Below are positions 8,114 through 16,303 of a stretch of 25,473 nucleotides of DNA, piece by piece (position 1 is the stretch's first letter; each line of letters begins with the position of its first letter). A program made the position numbers and the translations under genes. The stretch is from UKL13-2 sp031431435 (lineage in GTDB: Bacteria; Pseudomonadota; Gammaproteobacteria; Burkholderiales; Usitatibacteraceae). The stretch is taken from assembly GCA_031431435.1 (NCBI GenBank), contig JANPDI010000266.1:1-25473 (forward strand). The letters run 5' to 3'. Below the pieces are notes generated by a model that saw nothing but the letters and a program-made list of their open reading frames with translations, made no database searches and was not told where the DNA came from.

Positions 8114-9046
8114 TCACTTCACCGGGGTCAACCATGAATGATATTTTGCATTGCGGCCATAAACAATATCAAAAAAGGCACCCTGCAATTTTTCGGTAAT
8201 CGGCCCGCGTGTGCCTTCACCGATGATTCTTCCGTCGAGTTCGCGAATGGGGGTCACCTCGGCTGCGGTGCCGGTAAAAAACGCCTCGTCCGCAATATAG
8301 ACATCATCGCGGGTGATCTTGCGTGCCTCAACCGGGATGCCGTGTTCGGCACACAGAATCTGGATTGAACGCCAGGTGATGCCATCCAATGCCGAGGTGA
8401 GTTCTGGCGTGAAAATCCTGCCATCGCGGACAATAAACAGATTCTCACCGGCACCTTCTGCCACATAGCCTTCGGTGTCGAGCAACAGGGCTTCGTCATA
8501 GCCGTGGTCAACCGCCTCGTTGTTCGCCAGAATCGAATTTGCGTAGGTGGATGAGACTTTTGCGCGCGGCATGGTGACATTGACGTGATGGCGCGCATAG
8601 GACGACGTCTTGACGCGAATGCCCTTTTTCAGTCCGTCTTCACCCAAATATGCGCCCCACGGCCAGGCGGCGATGGCGATATGCACCTTGGATCCCTTTG
8701 GCGACACACCCATTTTTTCGGAGCCGTAGTACGCCAGCGGCCGTAAATAGCAACTTTCGAGATTGTTTTCCCGCACCACCAACCGCTGCGCTTCCATGAT
8801 TTCGTCCATGCTGTAGGGCATCGCCATCTGGTAGATTTTGGCGGAATTAAACAGCCGTTTGGTATGTTCGCGCAGTCTGAAAATCGCTGTGCCAAGGGCC
8901 GGCACCTCGGTTTTATACGCACGCACACCTTCAAACACCGCCAAGCCGTAATGCAACGAATGCGTCAGCACATGGGTGGTCGCGTCACGCCAGGGGATCA
9001 GCTTGCCATCGGCCCAGATCAGGCCATCGCGGTCGGACATCGACAT
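8114..9046 (-). CDS. ilvE: Branched-chain amino acid aminotransferase
   Basis: A fold-type IV PLP enzyme that transfers amino groups between glutamate and the keto acids of Leu, Ile and Val in the cytoplasm. The 310-residue sequence carries LHYGLAVFEGVRAY near the N terminus, the PLP-binding Lys163 (MPRAKVSSTYANS), and EGYVAEGAGENLF around residues 192-204. The ATG at 9046 is preceded by GGAGAA at proper distance and gives the MSMSDRDGLIW start usual in the class; an ATG at 9061 lies five codons upstream but lacks a ribosome site. It heads the minus-strand unit containing the zinc-finger, waaF and DUF1684 genes, and is divergent from the adenylate cyclase gene. Confidence 0.95.
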   Translation of the reverse strand: MSMSDRDGLIWADGKLIPWRDATTHVLTHSLHYGLAVFEGVRAYKTEVPALGTAIFRLREHTKRLFNSAKIYQMAMPYSMDEIMEAQRLVVRENNLESCYLRPLAYYGSEKMGVSPKGSKVHIAIAAWPWGAYLGEDGLKKGIRVKTSSYARHHVNVTMPRAKVSSTYANSILANNEAVDHGYDEALLLDTEGYVAEGAGENLFIVRDGRIFTPELTSALDGITWRSIQILCAEHGIPVEARKITRDDVYIADEAFFTGTAAEVTPIRELDGRIIGEGTRGPITEKLQGAFFDIVYGRNAKYHSWLTPVK

Positions 9047-9078
9047 GTCGGGATTCTCCATGAATATTTAGATGTAAA

Positions 9079-9101
9079 GTTTAGCCGAAACTGGGCTAAA
9101 C
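9079..9101. promoter_or_regulatory. Perfect 8-bp inverted repeat upstream of ilvE
   Basis: GTTTAGCC (9079-9086) and GGCTAAAC (9094-9101) are exact reverse complements around a seven-base centre. The element lies 32 bases before the ilvE ATG in the divergent ilvE/cyclase intergenic region. It could be an operator or a 5' UTR hairpin; no T run follows it on the minus strand beyond TTT. The rest of the interval to 9264 holds no recognisable gene. A TTGACC at 9109 and an AATAAT near 9128 are spaced too closely to be a standard plus-strand promoter. Confidence 0.5.
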
Positions 9102-9264
9102 CGGAGTCTTGACCGTATTTGCTGTGTAATAATCAGGCAGAATGAAGAATTGACGTTTCAAGATGCGGTTGACGAAATTCACTTTGGATTTACGTGAAGC
9201 GACACCGCGCAGTGCGACTCTTGCCGGTAAAACATCCTAAATTTGAGCTATCCACGGGGGCACT

Positions 9265-10575
9265 TTGGCAGATGTTGAACAACGGCACATTGCCGAAAAG
9301 AAAGTGATTAAGGGACCGATTGTCCTGACCCCCGAGCAGAAACTGTCGGGCGATATGCTGCTTTTTTCAACCGGGCTGATGATGTTTGCCTCGGTTTTGT
9401 GGCTGGCAATTTATTGGAGCTTTGGCAAATTTTTCTCGACGTCGATCCCGCTGCTTTTTCAGGGGATATCGACCTGCACTATTATTTTTTACCTGCGCAC
9501 CAAGAGACTCGACCCGTTCTGCATTATGCAGTTGTCGTTATTTTTGTTCACCCCGTTTGCGCTGCAATGGTCGATCGGTAATTTTGTCAACGCCAGCGGC
9601 GTATCGTTGTGGGCGTTGCTGGCGCCGGTCGGCGCCATTGTGATTTTGGGTACGCGTGAATCGGTGCCATGGTTCGTCGCCTATGTCTTCATGACGGCGC
9701 TATCAGGCATGTTTGACTATGTCCTGCAGTGGGATGTGAAGCAGTTCGAAATGAAGACTGTCGCGGTGTTTTTTGTGATGAATTTTGTCTCGATTTCCGC
9801 GATGGTTTATGTGTTGCTCTGGTACTTTTCACGCGAAAAAAGCAAATTGACCGGTGCACTCGAGGCAAAAGGTCACGCCGTCGCGACCGAAAAGGAGCTT
9901 TCTGACCGACTGTTGCTCAACATTTTGCCGGTCACAATTGCCGACCGCCTGAAGCGCCAGGAAAGCAACATCGCCGATGGTCACGCCGATATCGCCGTGA
10001 TGTTTGCCGACGTCGTCAACTTCACGCATCTGTCGGAAGAGATGTCGCCGAATGAAACGGTGTTTTTGCTCAACGAGATTTTTTCCGTGTTTGATCAGTC
10101 GGCCGAACGTCACGGCATTGAAAAGATCAAAACCATTGGCGACGCTTACATGGCAGCCGGCGGGTTGGGTTTGCATAGCGCCCAATATGTGGATGCGATG
10201 GCGGATATGGCATTGGAAATGCAGGCCTATATCTCGACCTATACCGCCCCGAATGGTGACCGGTTGCAGATCCGTATCGGTATCGCCACCGGTCCTGTTG
10301 TGGCGGGCGTTATCGGACGTCGTAAATTCAGCTATGACCTGTGGGGTGACACGGTCAATGTGGCAAGCCGTATGTGCACCGAGGCGCTTGCGAACCACAT
10401 TCAGGTCGACAATGTCACCTACCGCCGACTGCACAACCGTTTCCAATTCGGTGACGCGCATCAAATTCAGGTAAAGGGAAAAGGGCCGATGCAAGTTTAT
10501 AGCTTGCTCGGACGTGTCGACCTACCCGGCAAAGATAATATCGTGCCGATTTCCGAAGGCCAGCACCGCGCCTGA
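9265..10575 (+). CDS. Membrane-anchored class III adenylate cyclase
   Basis: Predicted to make cAMP from ATP. The 436-residue protein has about six membrane segments (roughly 32-52, 59-79, 86-103, 112-130, 134-153, 164-188), a short helical linker (190-225), the LLLNILP entry to the catalytic domain, and a class III cyclase domain (about 240-415). Metal-binding Asp249 (FADVVNFT) and Asp293 (TIGDAY) are present, as are transition-state residues Asn365 and Arg369 (NVASR). The purine-selecting positions are Lys289 (EKIKTIGD) and Asp358 (YDLWGD), which favour ATP over GTP. The start is TTG 9265 with GGGGG just upstream; an in-frame stop at 9244 leaves no ATG before residue 31. The N-terminal part looks like a sensory membrane module, ligand unknown. 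A patatin-like phospholipase follows after 47 bases. Confidence 0.9.
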   Translation: MADVEQRHIAEKKVIKGPIVLTPEQKLSGDMLLFSTGLMMFASVLWLAIYWSFGKFFSTSIPLLFQGISTCTIIFYLRTKRLDPFCIMQLSLFLFTPFALQWSIGNFVNASGVSLWALLAPVGAIVILGTRESVPWFVAYVFMTALSGMFDYVLQWDVKQFEMKTVAVFFVMNFVSISAMVYVLLWYFSREKSKLTGALEAKGHAVATEKELSDRLLLNILPVTIADRLKRQESNIADGHADIAVMFADVVNFTHLSEEMSPNETVFLLNEIFSVFDQSAERHGIEKIKTIGDAYMAAGGLGLHSAQYVDAMADMALEMQAYISTYTAPNGDRLQIRIGIATGPVVAGVIGRRKFSYDLWGDTVNVASRMCTEALANHIQVDNVTYRRLHNRFQFGDAHQIQVKGKGPMQVYSLLGRVDLPGKDNIVPISEGQHRA

Positions 10576-10622
10576 TCCCGGACAATGTTCAACACTCGTC
10601 CATCCATTTACAAGGGGCAGTG

Positions 10623-11903
10623 ATGGATGCCGACGTGAATGTAAACCAACCTCCCGAGACGCCTTCATCCGGGCGCAATGCCGATACACCGGGCGTGTCA
10701 CTGGTTTTGCAGGGTGGTGGCGCACGCGCGGCCTACCAGGTTGGTGTTCTCAAGGCGGTATCTGAAGCACTTGGCTACCCTGTCGCCAATCCGTTTCCCA
10801 TCATCGTCGGCACCTCGGCAGGTGCCATCAATGCCGCAGTATTGGCGACCAATGCGGACCATTTTGCCGATGCAGTAAAAAAACTAGAGCTGCTGTGGAG
10901 TGAGATATCTCCCGGCCACATTTACCGAACCGATTTTATCGGTGTGGCGGCATGCAGTGCGCGCTGGCTTTCAGCGTTTTTGTTTGGTGCCCTCGGCAAA
11001 AACAAACGTATCTCCTTGTTTGATAATTCACCGTTACACGCTTTACTGGGTGAAATTACCAATGCGTCACGCATTCAGGCGCACTTGGACAGTGGGATTC
11101 TGGATGCCGTTGCGGTCACTGCCTCGGGCTATACATCCGGGCAAAGCTGCGCTTTTTTTCAAGGCACGGCCGACATAAAAGGTTGGAAGCGGTCGCAGCG
11201 GGTCGGCATCCGTGTGGCGCAGCTCAAGCCCGATCATTTGATGGCGTCATCAGCCATTCCATTTGCCTTCCCGGCGATGAAGATCAACCGCGAATTTTTT
11301 GGCGACGGCTCCATCAGGCAAACGGCTCCGGTGAGTCCTGCATTACATTTGGGTGCATCGCGGGTATTTGTGGTCGGTACCGCCAAACTCGTCAAAGACT
11401 TTCCGTCGCGTTCACGCAGTGAAGCCTATCCGTCACTCGCGCAAATTGCCGGTCATGCCATGGCCTCAATTTTTCTTGACTCCCTAGCGACGGATCTTGA
11501 GCTGTTGCACCGGATGAATGCAGCCGCTGGTGTGGCGGATGACAAAAAGCTGAAAGATTCCGGCATCCGGCTGCATCATGTCGACGCATTTGTCGCTTGC
11601 CCGGATTTGCCGCTGGAAGACCTGGCGCACCGTCACGTCGGCAATCTGCCCGTCACCATCCGCTTTCTGATGCGTTCGATCGGTGCCATGCGCAAGGGCG
11701 GTGCGGCGCTTGCAAGCTACTTATTGTTCGACAAACAATATTGCCGGGCATTGATCGAGATGGGCTATCGCGACACCATCTCGCGGCGTGAGGATATTGT
11801 TATTTTCTTTGATCCTAACGCTTGTCCGATGCCGACGGTGATTCCCCAAGTCCGGTTTAACCCGTCGGTCACGCAGCAAACGCAGGCCTCAGGTCGCCAA
11901 TAA
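10623..11903 (+). CDS. Patatin-like phospholipase
   Basis: A 426-residue patatin-family acyl hydrolase, expected to release fatty acids from phospholipids through a Ser/Asp dyad. The glycine-rich oxyanion loop is LVLQGGGARAAYQVG (about 27-41), the nucleophile is Ser65 in GTSAG, and the partner Asp228 lies in FFGDGS; the more common DGG or DGA is replaced here by DGS. No signal peptide or membrane segment is obvious, so the location is cytoplasmic or membrane-peripheral. I prefer ATG 10623, five bases after AAGGGG, over the adjacent GTG 10620. It probably shares a transcript with the adenylate cyclase. Its last 15 bases overlap the 3' end of the convergent esterase gene. Confidence 0.88.
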   Translation: MDADVNVNQPPETPSSGRNADTPGVSLVLQGGGARAAYQVGVLKAVSEALGYPVANPFPIIVGTSAGAINAAVLATNADHFADAVKKLELLWSEISPGHIYRTDFIGVAACSARWLSAFLFGALGKNKRISLFDNSPLHALLGEITNASRIQAHLDSGILDAVAVTASGYTSGQSCAFFQGTADIKGWKRSQRVGIRVAQLKPDHLMASSAIPFAFPAMKINREFFGDGSIRQTAPVSPALHLGASRVFVVGTAKLVKDFPSRSRSEAYPSLAQIAGHAMASIFLDSLATDLELLHRMNAAAGVADDKKLKDSGIRLHHVDAFVACPDLPLEDLAHRHVGNLPVTIRFLMRSIGAMRKGGAALASYLLFDKQYCRALIEMGYRDTISRREDIVIFFDPNACPMPTVIPQVRFNPSVTQQTQASGRQ

Positions 11904-12578
11904 AATGGGTGACTGAAAGCGCTGGACCAGCCATGCGGAGATGTCGCCGATTTCCTCGCCACAAACCGCATGTTGCATCGGATATTCGCGCCACTCAACA
12001 CGATAGCCGTGCGACTCCAGTTGCGCCTTGGAGGTGCGCGCCAGTGTCAGCGGCACCACCGGATCCTGCGTGCCGTGGGCCATCAGGATCGGGATATTGG
12101 CATTTGCAATCGTCTTCTCGGTGCCCAACGACTCAGCCAGCGTCAAATAAGTTGACAGGGCCAGAATGCCGGCGATTGGTTTAGTTTGCCGCAGACCCGC
12201 CTGCAGCGCAATGGCACCGCCTTGTGAAAATCCCGCCAGTACAATTTTGCCGGCGTCGATGCCGCGGGTGATTTCGCGATCGATGAGCTGGTCGATCGCA
12301 CGCTGGGACGCGCGCACACCGTCTTCGTCCGGCTTGCGCGCAAAGTCCGCCATCGAAATATCATACCAGCCGGGCATCACATGACCGCCGTTAATGGTGA
12401 TCGGACGCGTCGGCGCCTGCGGGAAAATAAAGCGCAGCGGCAAACCGGCCGGCAGGTCTAACTCTTTGACGATCGGCACAAAATCCCAACAGTCCGCACC
12501 CAAGCCATGCATCCAGATCACCGTACCTTTTGGATCGGGGCCGGTGTTGAGTTCAAGATGTTCGATCAAGCGGGTCAT
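11889..12578 (-). CDS. Carboxylesterase / phospholipase family alpha/beta hydrolase
   Basis: A 229-residue cytoplasmic esterase of the phospholipase/carboxylesterase family (Abhydrolase_2), acting on short acyl esters in characterised members. The catalytic triad is complete: Ser118 in GFSQGG, Asp172 in HGTQDPVVP, and His203 in PMQHAVC. WMHGLGADCWDF (residues 22-33) forms the oxyanion region. The length matches the family. The ATG at 12578 has AGGAA upstream. The 3' end overlaps the convergent patatin gene by 15 bases. It lies 55 bases after the mog stop on the same strand and may be the third gene of the darP-mog unit. Confidence 0.92.
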   Translation of the reverse strand: MTRLIEHLELNTGPDPKGTVIWMHGLGADCWDFVPIVKELDLPAGLPLRFIFPQAPTRPITINGGHVMPGWYDISMADFARKPDEDGVRASQRAIDQLIDREITRGIDAGKIVLAGFSQGGAIALQAGLRQTKPIAGILALSTYLTLAESLGTEKTIANANIPILMAHGTQDPVVPLTLARTSKAQLESHGYRVEWREYPMQHAVCGEEIGDISAWLVQRFQSPILLAT

Positions 12579-12633
12579 GGTGTTCCTGATTTATTCAGAA
12601 TGGTTTTAGGCAGACGATGAAACAGCCGGCGAT

Positions 12634-13221
12634 TTATTTTGCGGCCCTGATTGCCGACTTTGGCCTGAACGCCCGGATGACGTCGTCGTTGGTTTCCAGA
12701 TAAGGCCCGCCGATCAGATCGACACAATAGGGAATCGCGGCGAACACACCTGCCTCAACGGGTTTGCCGTCGGCATCGCGAAAGCCCTCGAGGGTTTCCC
12801 TGATCGCTTTGGGTTGCCCGGGCAAATTCACAATCAATGATTGTTTGCGAATCACCGCCACCTGCCGCGACAAAATCGCCGTCGGTACGAAACGCAGCGA
12901 AATTTGACGCATGCGCTCGCCAAAACCATCCATTACGCGGTCGGCAACAGCAAGTGTGGCATCCGGCGTGACATCACGCGGTGCCGGACCGGTACCGCCC
13001 GTCGTAAGTATCAGCGCGCAACCCTCTTGATCGACCATTGCCTTAAGCGTCGCCTCGATCAAAGGCTGCTCGTCGGGGATGACGCGCGAAACAATGGTGA
13101 GCGGATTCTTCAGCGCACCAGTCAACCACGATTCCAGCGCCGGCAACCCTTCGTCCTGGTAAACGCCCTTGGAGGCGCGGTCGCTGATCGACAGCAGCCC
13201 AATTTTGGCGGGATCAAACAT
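12634..13221 (-). CDS. mog: Molybdopterin adenylyltransferase
   Basis: MogA-type enzyme that adenylylates molybdopterin before molybdate insertion, in the cytoplasm. The 195-residue protein carries TTGGTGPAPRDVTPDAT (residues 73-89), the MoCF-domain signature, with Asp83, and Asp50 in IPDEQPLIEATL; these align by recall with the catalytically important Asp49 and Asp82 of E. coli MogA. The C-terminal INLPG-like segment reads IVNLPGQPKAIRE. Its ATG overlaps the 3' end of darP by eight bases, giving translational coupling. The gene is not next to the Mo-hydroxylase cluster at the left end, but the two supply successive steps of the same cofactor pathway. Confidence 0.93.
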   Translation of the reverse strand: MFDPAKIGLLSISDRASKGVYQDEGLPALESWLTGALKNPLTIVSRVIPDEQPLIEATLKAMVDQEGCALILTTGGTGPAPRDVTPDATLAVADRVMDGFGERMRQISLRFVPTAILSRQVAVIRKQSLIVNLPGQPKAIRETLEGFRDADGKPVEAGVFAAIPYCVDLIGGPYLETNDDVIRAFRPKSAIRAAK

Positions 13222-13822
13222 CGCTCTCTGCCGCGGCGGTTGCCGTGATGCGCCTCAACAACGACTTGTAAAGCACACGAAAGTACTTGGGTGGTCTTTG
13301 TTTGAGATATTCATCCCGCGCCTGCGCGATCAACGTCGAAAATTCCTCGAGGGCGGCGGCGTCTTCATTCAGCATGAATTCGTTTTTGAACGCACCAACC
13401 GCACTGACGTCGGCCAGCAAACGGGTGCGCCATTGTTCCGCCAGATGATGGAATGCATTTTGTTTCTGTGTCGGTGCCTTGAGCTCGTCGAGCTTTTCGA
13501 TGATCGATGCGGCATCGACCGTCCGCATCAGCTTGCCGATGTATTGCATTTGCCGGCTCATGCCGCCGTGTTTATTTGGGTTGATACGTTTGGCATCCAG
13601 CAGCGCATCGAGCAGGATTTCCGGCAATTGAAATCGTTTCAGTGTTTCAACAGACAGACCAACCAACTCTTCGCCGACCTTTTGCAGTGCGGTCATGCGG
13701 CGTTTTGCTTCGCTTTTACTGATAGAATTTTCTTCGAAATCTTCTTCCACGGCTTTTCCGGCAATTTGGCTAATCAGGCGGCAATCATACCTTAGCCGCC
13801 TTGCCCTTGCCGCAGCCCGCAT
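13214..13822 (-). CDS. darP: Ribosome-associated protein DarP (YjgA family)
   Basis: A DarP/YjgA family protein, which associates with late pre-50S particles and assists large-subunit maturation. The family core is clear: SISKSEAKRRMTALQKVGEE (residues 33-52) and RQMQYIGKLMR (90-100), then a long helical C-terminal half. The first 24 residues (Arg/Ala-rich) do not look conserved. The ATG at 13822 lacks a ribosome site, and a TATGAT element (complement of 13784-13789) lies inside this extension. A GTG at 13750 preceded by GGAAAA would give 178 residues, close to the 183 of E. coli YjgA, and may be the true start. It is translationally coupled to mog and divergent from pmbA. Confidence 0.9.
   Translation of the reverse strand: MRAAARARRLRYDCRLISQIAGKAVEEDFEENSISKSEAKRRMTALQKVGEELVGLSVETLKRFQLPEILLDALLDAKRINPNKHGGMSRQMQYIGKLMRTVDAASIIEKLDELKAPTQKQNAFHHLAEQWRTRLLADVSAVGAFKNEFMLNEDAAALEEFSTLIAQARDEYLKQRPPKYFRVLYKSLLRRITATAAAESDV
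13784..13789 (-). promoter_or_regulatory. Possible -10 element for darP
   Basis: The minus strand reads TATGAT here, one mismatch from consensus. No good -35 sequence stands 17 bases upstream. The element falls inside the first codons of the longest darP frame. It makes sense only if darP starts downstream, for example at GTG 13750. GGCGGC/GCCGCC flanks it as a short inverted repeat (13778-13783 and 13795-13800). Confidence 0.25.
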
Positions 13823-13849
13823 TTGTAGAACTCAGGCCAACCCACTCCA

Positions 13850-15175
13850 ATGTCATCACCATCCATGTTGCAAACCGCTGCCGAACAGGCGTTGCAAATT
13901 GCCAAATCCCGTGGGGCCACCGCCGCCGACGTCGAAGTGTCGACCTCGGTTGGGCAAAACGTCACCGTCAGACTGAATGAAGTCGAGACGATCGAACATA
14001 ACCGCGATAAAGGGTTGGGCGTGACGGTCTACATGGGGCAACAACGCGGAAACGCCTCGACCACCGACTTTTCGCCTGCCGCGATCGAGCGTACGGTTGA
14101 TGCGGCACTGGCCATCGCGAAATACACGGCAGCCGACGAGTTTGCCGGGCTGGCCGACCCGGCACGTCTGGCCAAACCACCTTATGCGCAATTTGATTTG
14201 TACCATCCGTGGCTGCCGTCAATCGATGCCGCCACCGCTGTTTGCCGCGAAATGGAAGCGGCAGCATTTGCGGTCGACAAGCGCCTCGACAATAGCGAAG
14301 GCGCAACGTTGTCGACCTACGAGTCGGATTTTATTTACGCCAATTCGCTCGGCTTTATGGGTGGCTACGCCACCACCCGGCACAGCGCCAGTGTGACCAT
14401 GATTGCCACGTCGGCCGCCGGTATGCAGCGTGACTATTGGTACAGCGTGGCGCGCGGCCAAACGGGATTGGAAACGCCCGCCAGCATCGGGCTTCGTGCC
14501 GGGCAGCGAACCGTATCGAGACTCGACGCGCGTCGTGTACCGAGTTGTGACGTGCCGGTTATTTTTGACGCGACCATGTCGCCGGGATTGATCGGTGCAT
14601 TTGTCAACGCCGTGAGCGGCTCGTCGCTGTATCGCAAGGCCAGTTTTCTGCTCAACAGCGCCGGAACCGACGTGTTTGCCAAGTCAATTTCCATTCGTGA
14701 AGATCCGTTTGTCATGCAGGGGCTCGCAAGTGGCCCGTTTGATAGCGAAGGTGTGGCAACCGTGGCGCGCGACGTGGTCAAAGACGGTGTGTTGCAGGGC
14801 TATTTTCTGTCCAGCTATTCGGCACGCAAGCTGAACCTATCGAGTACCGGCAACGCCGGTGGCAACCACAATCTGATTGTGTCGCACGACAATCTCGATC
14901 TCGCCGCGTTGCTTAAAAAAATGGGGCGTGGCTTGTATGTCACCGAAACCATGGGCCACGGCAGCAATAACGTCACCGGTGATTATTCGGTCGGTGCCGC
15001 CGGTTTTTGGATTGAGAACGGTGAGATTCAATTTCCGGTCGAAGAAATCACCATTGCGGGCAATTTGCGCGACATGTTCAAAGGCATTGTTGCGGTTGCC
15101 AATGACCACCTGCCGTACGGTTCCAAGCGGGTCGGCTCAATCCTGATCGATCATATGGCTGTTGCGGGCGAATAG
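13850..15175 (+). CDS. pmbA: Metalloprotease accessory subunit TldE (PmbA)
   Basis: PmbA/TldE, the partner of the zinc protease TldD; the TldD/TldE heterodimer degrades unfolded peptides and matures some modified peptides (microcin B17, for example) in the cytoplasm. The 441-residue sequence has the N-terminal TldD/PmbA domain (ATAADVEVSTSVGQNVTVRL) and the C-terminal beta-rich domain with KMGRGLYVTETMGHGSNNVTGDYSVGAAGFWIENG split over residues about 360-395. No HExxxH zinc motif is present, as expected for TldE. tldD is not in the window. The ATG at 13850 has no clear Shine-Dalgarno sequence; another ATG lies at 13865. It is divergent from darP with only 27 bases between the annotated starts, and is followed after 18 bases by a TRAP solute-binding gene. 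Confidence 0.93.
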   Translation: MSSPSMLQTAAEQALQIAKSRGATAADVEVSTSVGQNVTVRLNEVETIEHNRDKGLGVTVYMGQQRGNASTTDFSPAAIERTVDAALAIAKYTAADEFAGLADPARLAKPPYAQFDLYHPWLPSIDAATAVCREMEAAAFAVDKRLDNSEGATLSTYESDFIYANSLGFMGGYATTRHSASVTMIATSAAGMQRDYWYSVARGQTGLETPASIGLRAGQRTVSRLDARRVPSCDVPVIFDATMSPGLIGAFVNAVSGSSLYRKASFLLNSAGTDVFAKSISIREDPFVMQGLASGPFDSEGVATVARDVVKDGVLQGYFLSSYSARKLNLSSTGNAGGNHNLIVSHDNLDLAALLKKMGRGLYVTETMGHGSNNVTGDYSVGAAGFWIENGEIQFPVEEITIAGNLRDMFKGIVAVANDHLPYGSKRVGSILIDHMAVAGE

Positions 15176-15193
15176 GAGCGGGGTACTGATCAG

Positions 15194-16294
15194 ATGGACG
15201 GCCGCCGCAAATTTCTGACTGCATCCGGCGCCGGGCTATTGTCAACGCCGCTGATTGCGCCGGCGCAAACTTCAACATTGCCGACCGTCAAATGGCGCAT
15301 GACGTCGAGTTTTCCAAAAAGTCTTGATGCCGCTTATGGTGCGGCGGAGTTGATTGCCAAACGCGTCGCCGCATCGACTGGTGGCAAGTTTCAAATCCAG
15401 GCATTTGCCGCGGGCGAAATTGTGCCGGCATTGCAGGCGCTTGATGCGGTGCAAAACAACACGGTTGAATGTGCCCACACCGCGCCGTATTTTTATTTTG
15501 GCAAAGATGCGACCTTTGCGTTTGGCTGCGCGGTGCCGTTCGGTATGAACGCACGCCACCAAAACGCCTGGATGTACCACGGCGGCGGGATGGCGCTGAT
15601 GCGCGAGTTCTACGCCAGCTACAACATCATCCACTTTCCCGCGGGCAACACCGGCGCACAAATGGGCGGCTGGTTCCGCAAGGAAATCAAGACGGTTGCC
15701 GATCTCAAGGGGCTCAAGTTTCGGGTCGGCGGTTTTGCCGGCCGGGTATTGGCCAAGTTGGGCGTGGTGCCGACACAAATTGCTGCGAGCGATATCTACC
15801 CGTCACTTGAGCGGGGCCAGATCGATGCGGCTGAGTGGGTCGGCCCATATGATGATGAAAAACTCGGATTCTTCAAAGTCGCAAAAAATTATTACTACCC
15901 CGGCTGGTGGGAAGGCGGGCCTGAGATCGATCTGTTTGTCAATCAAGGCGCGTGGAATGCATTGCCGCCTGAATACAAATCGATTCTGGAGGCGGCGTGT
16001 GCGGAAGCGAATATTGACATGCTCGCCAAATATGACGCATTAAATCCCGCCGCATTGCGGCGCTTGGTGGTTAACCATAAAGTGCAGTTGCGCCCGTTCA
16101 GCCGCGAAATTTTGACCGCTTGCTGGCACGCGGCCAACGAGGTCTATGCCGAAGAGTCGGCCAAGAACCCGAGATTCAAGAAAATTTACGATTCGTGGAA
16201 AGTATTCCGCGACGATCAAATATTGTGGTCGCGTGTGGCCGAGCAAAATTTTGACAATTTTATGGCCGGCGCGAACCAGCTGCCGAAACGTTAG
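15194..16294 (+). CDS. TRAP transporter solute-binding protein (DctP family), Tat-exported
   Basis: A 366-residue periplasmic binding protein of the DctP/TRAP class. The N terminus MDGRRKFLTASGAG shows a twin-arginine motif followed by a hydrophobic stretch ending about APAQ, so Tat export is likely. The segments AEWVGPYDDEKLGFFKVAKN and YYYPGWWEGGPEIDLFVN resemble TakP-type proteins that bind 2-oxo acids with a cation; that ligand is an inference from resemblance. GGWFRKEIKTVADLKGLKFRVGG is the usual DctP core, cut here into recognisable parts. A GGAGCGGGG ribosome site starts at 15175. No DctQ or DctM membrane subunits are adjacent: the gene follows pmbA by 18 bases and faces convergent envZ. 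It would need membrane subunits encoded elsewhere. Confidence 0.9.
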   Translation: MDGRRKFLTASGAGLLSTPLIAPAQTSTLPTVKWRMTSSFPKSLDAAYGAAELIAKRVAASTGGKFQIQAFAAGEIVPALQALDAVQNNTVECAHTAPYFYFGKDATFAFGCAVPFGMNARHQNAWMYHGGGMALMREFYASYNIIHFPAGNTGAQMGGWFRKEIKTVADLKGLKFRVGGFAGRVLAKLGVVPTQIAASDIYPSLERGQIDAAEWVGPYDDEKLGFFKVAKNYYYPGWWEGGPEIDLFVNQGAWNALPPEYKSILEAACAEANIDMLAKYDALNPAALRRLVVNHKVQLRPFSREILTACWHAANEVYAEESAKNPRFKKIYDSWKVFRDDQILWSRVAEQNFDNFMAGANQLPKR

Positions 16295-16303
16295 GCCCCC
16301 GGG

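Noticed and set aside
8103..8135. Earlier ATG (8135) for the zinc-finger gene
   Set aside because: It overlaps ilvE by 22 bases and adds a non-conserved leader; the ATG at 8102 has a ribosome site and gives the usual family length.
9109..9135. TTGACC with a nearby AATAAT as a promoter for the adenylate cyclase
   Set aside because: The spacing is only 13-15 bases for any reasonable -10 choice, short of the 16-18 expected.
9829..10494. 221-codon minus-strand frame opposite the adenylate cyclase catalytic domain
   Set aside because: The sense strand encodes the full class III cyclase motif set; the antisense translation is His/Arg-rich and featureless.
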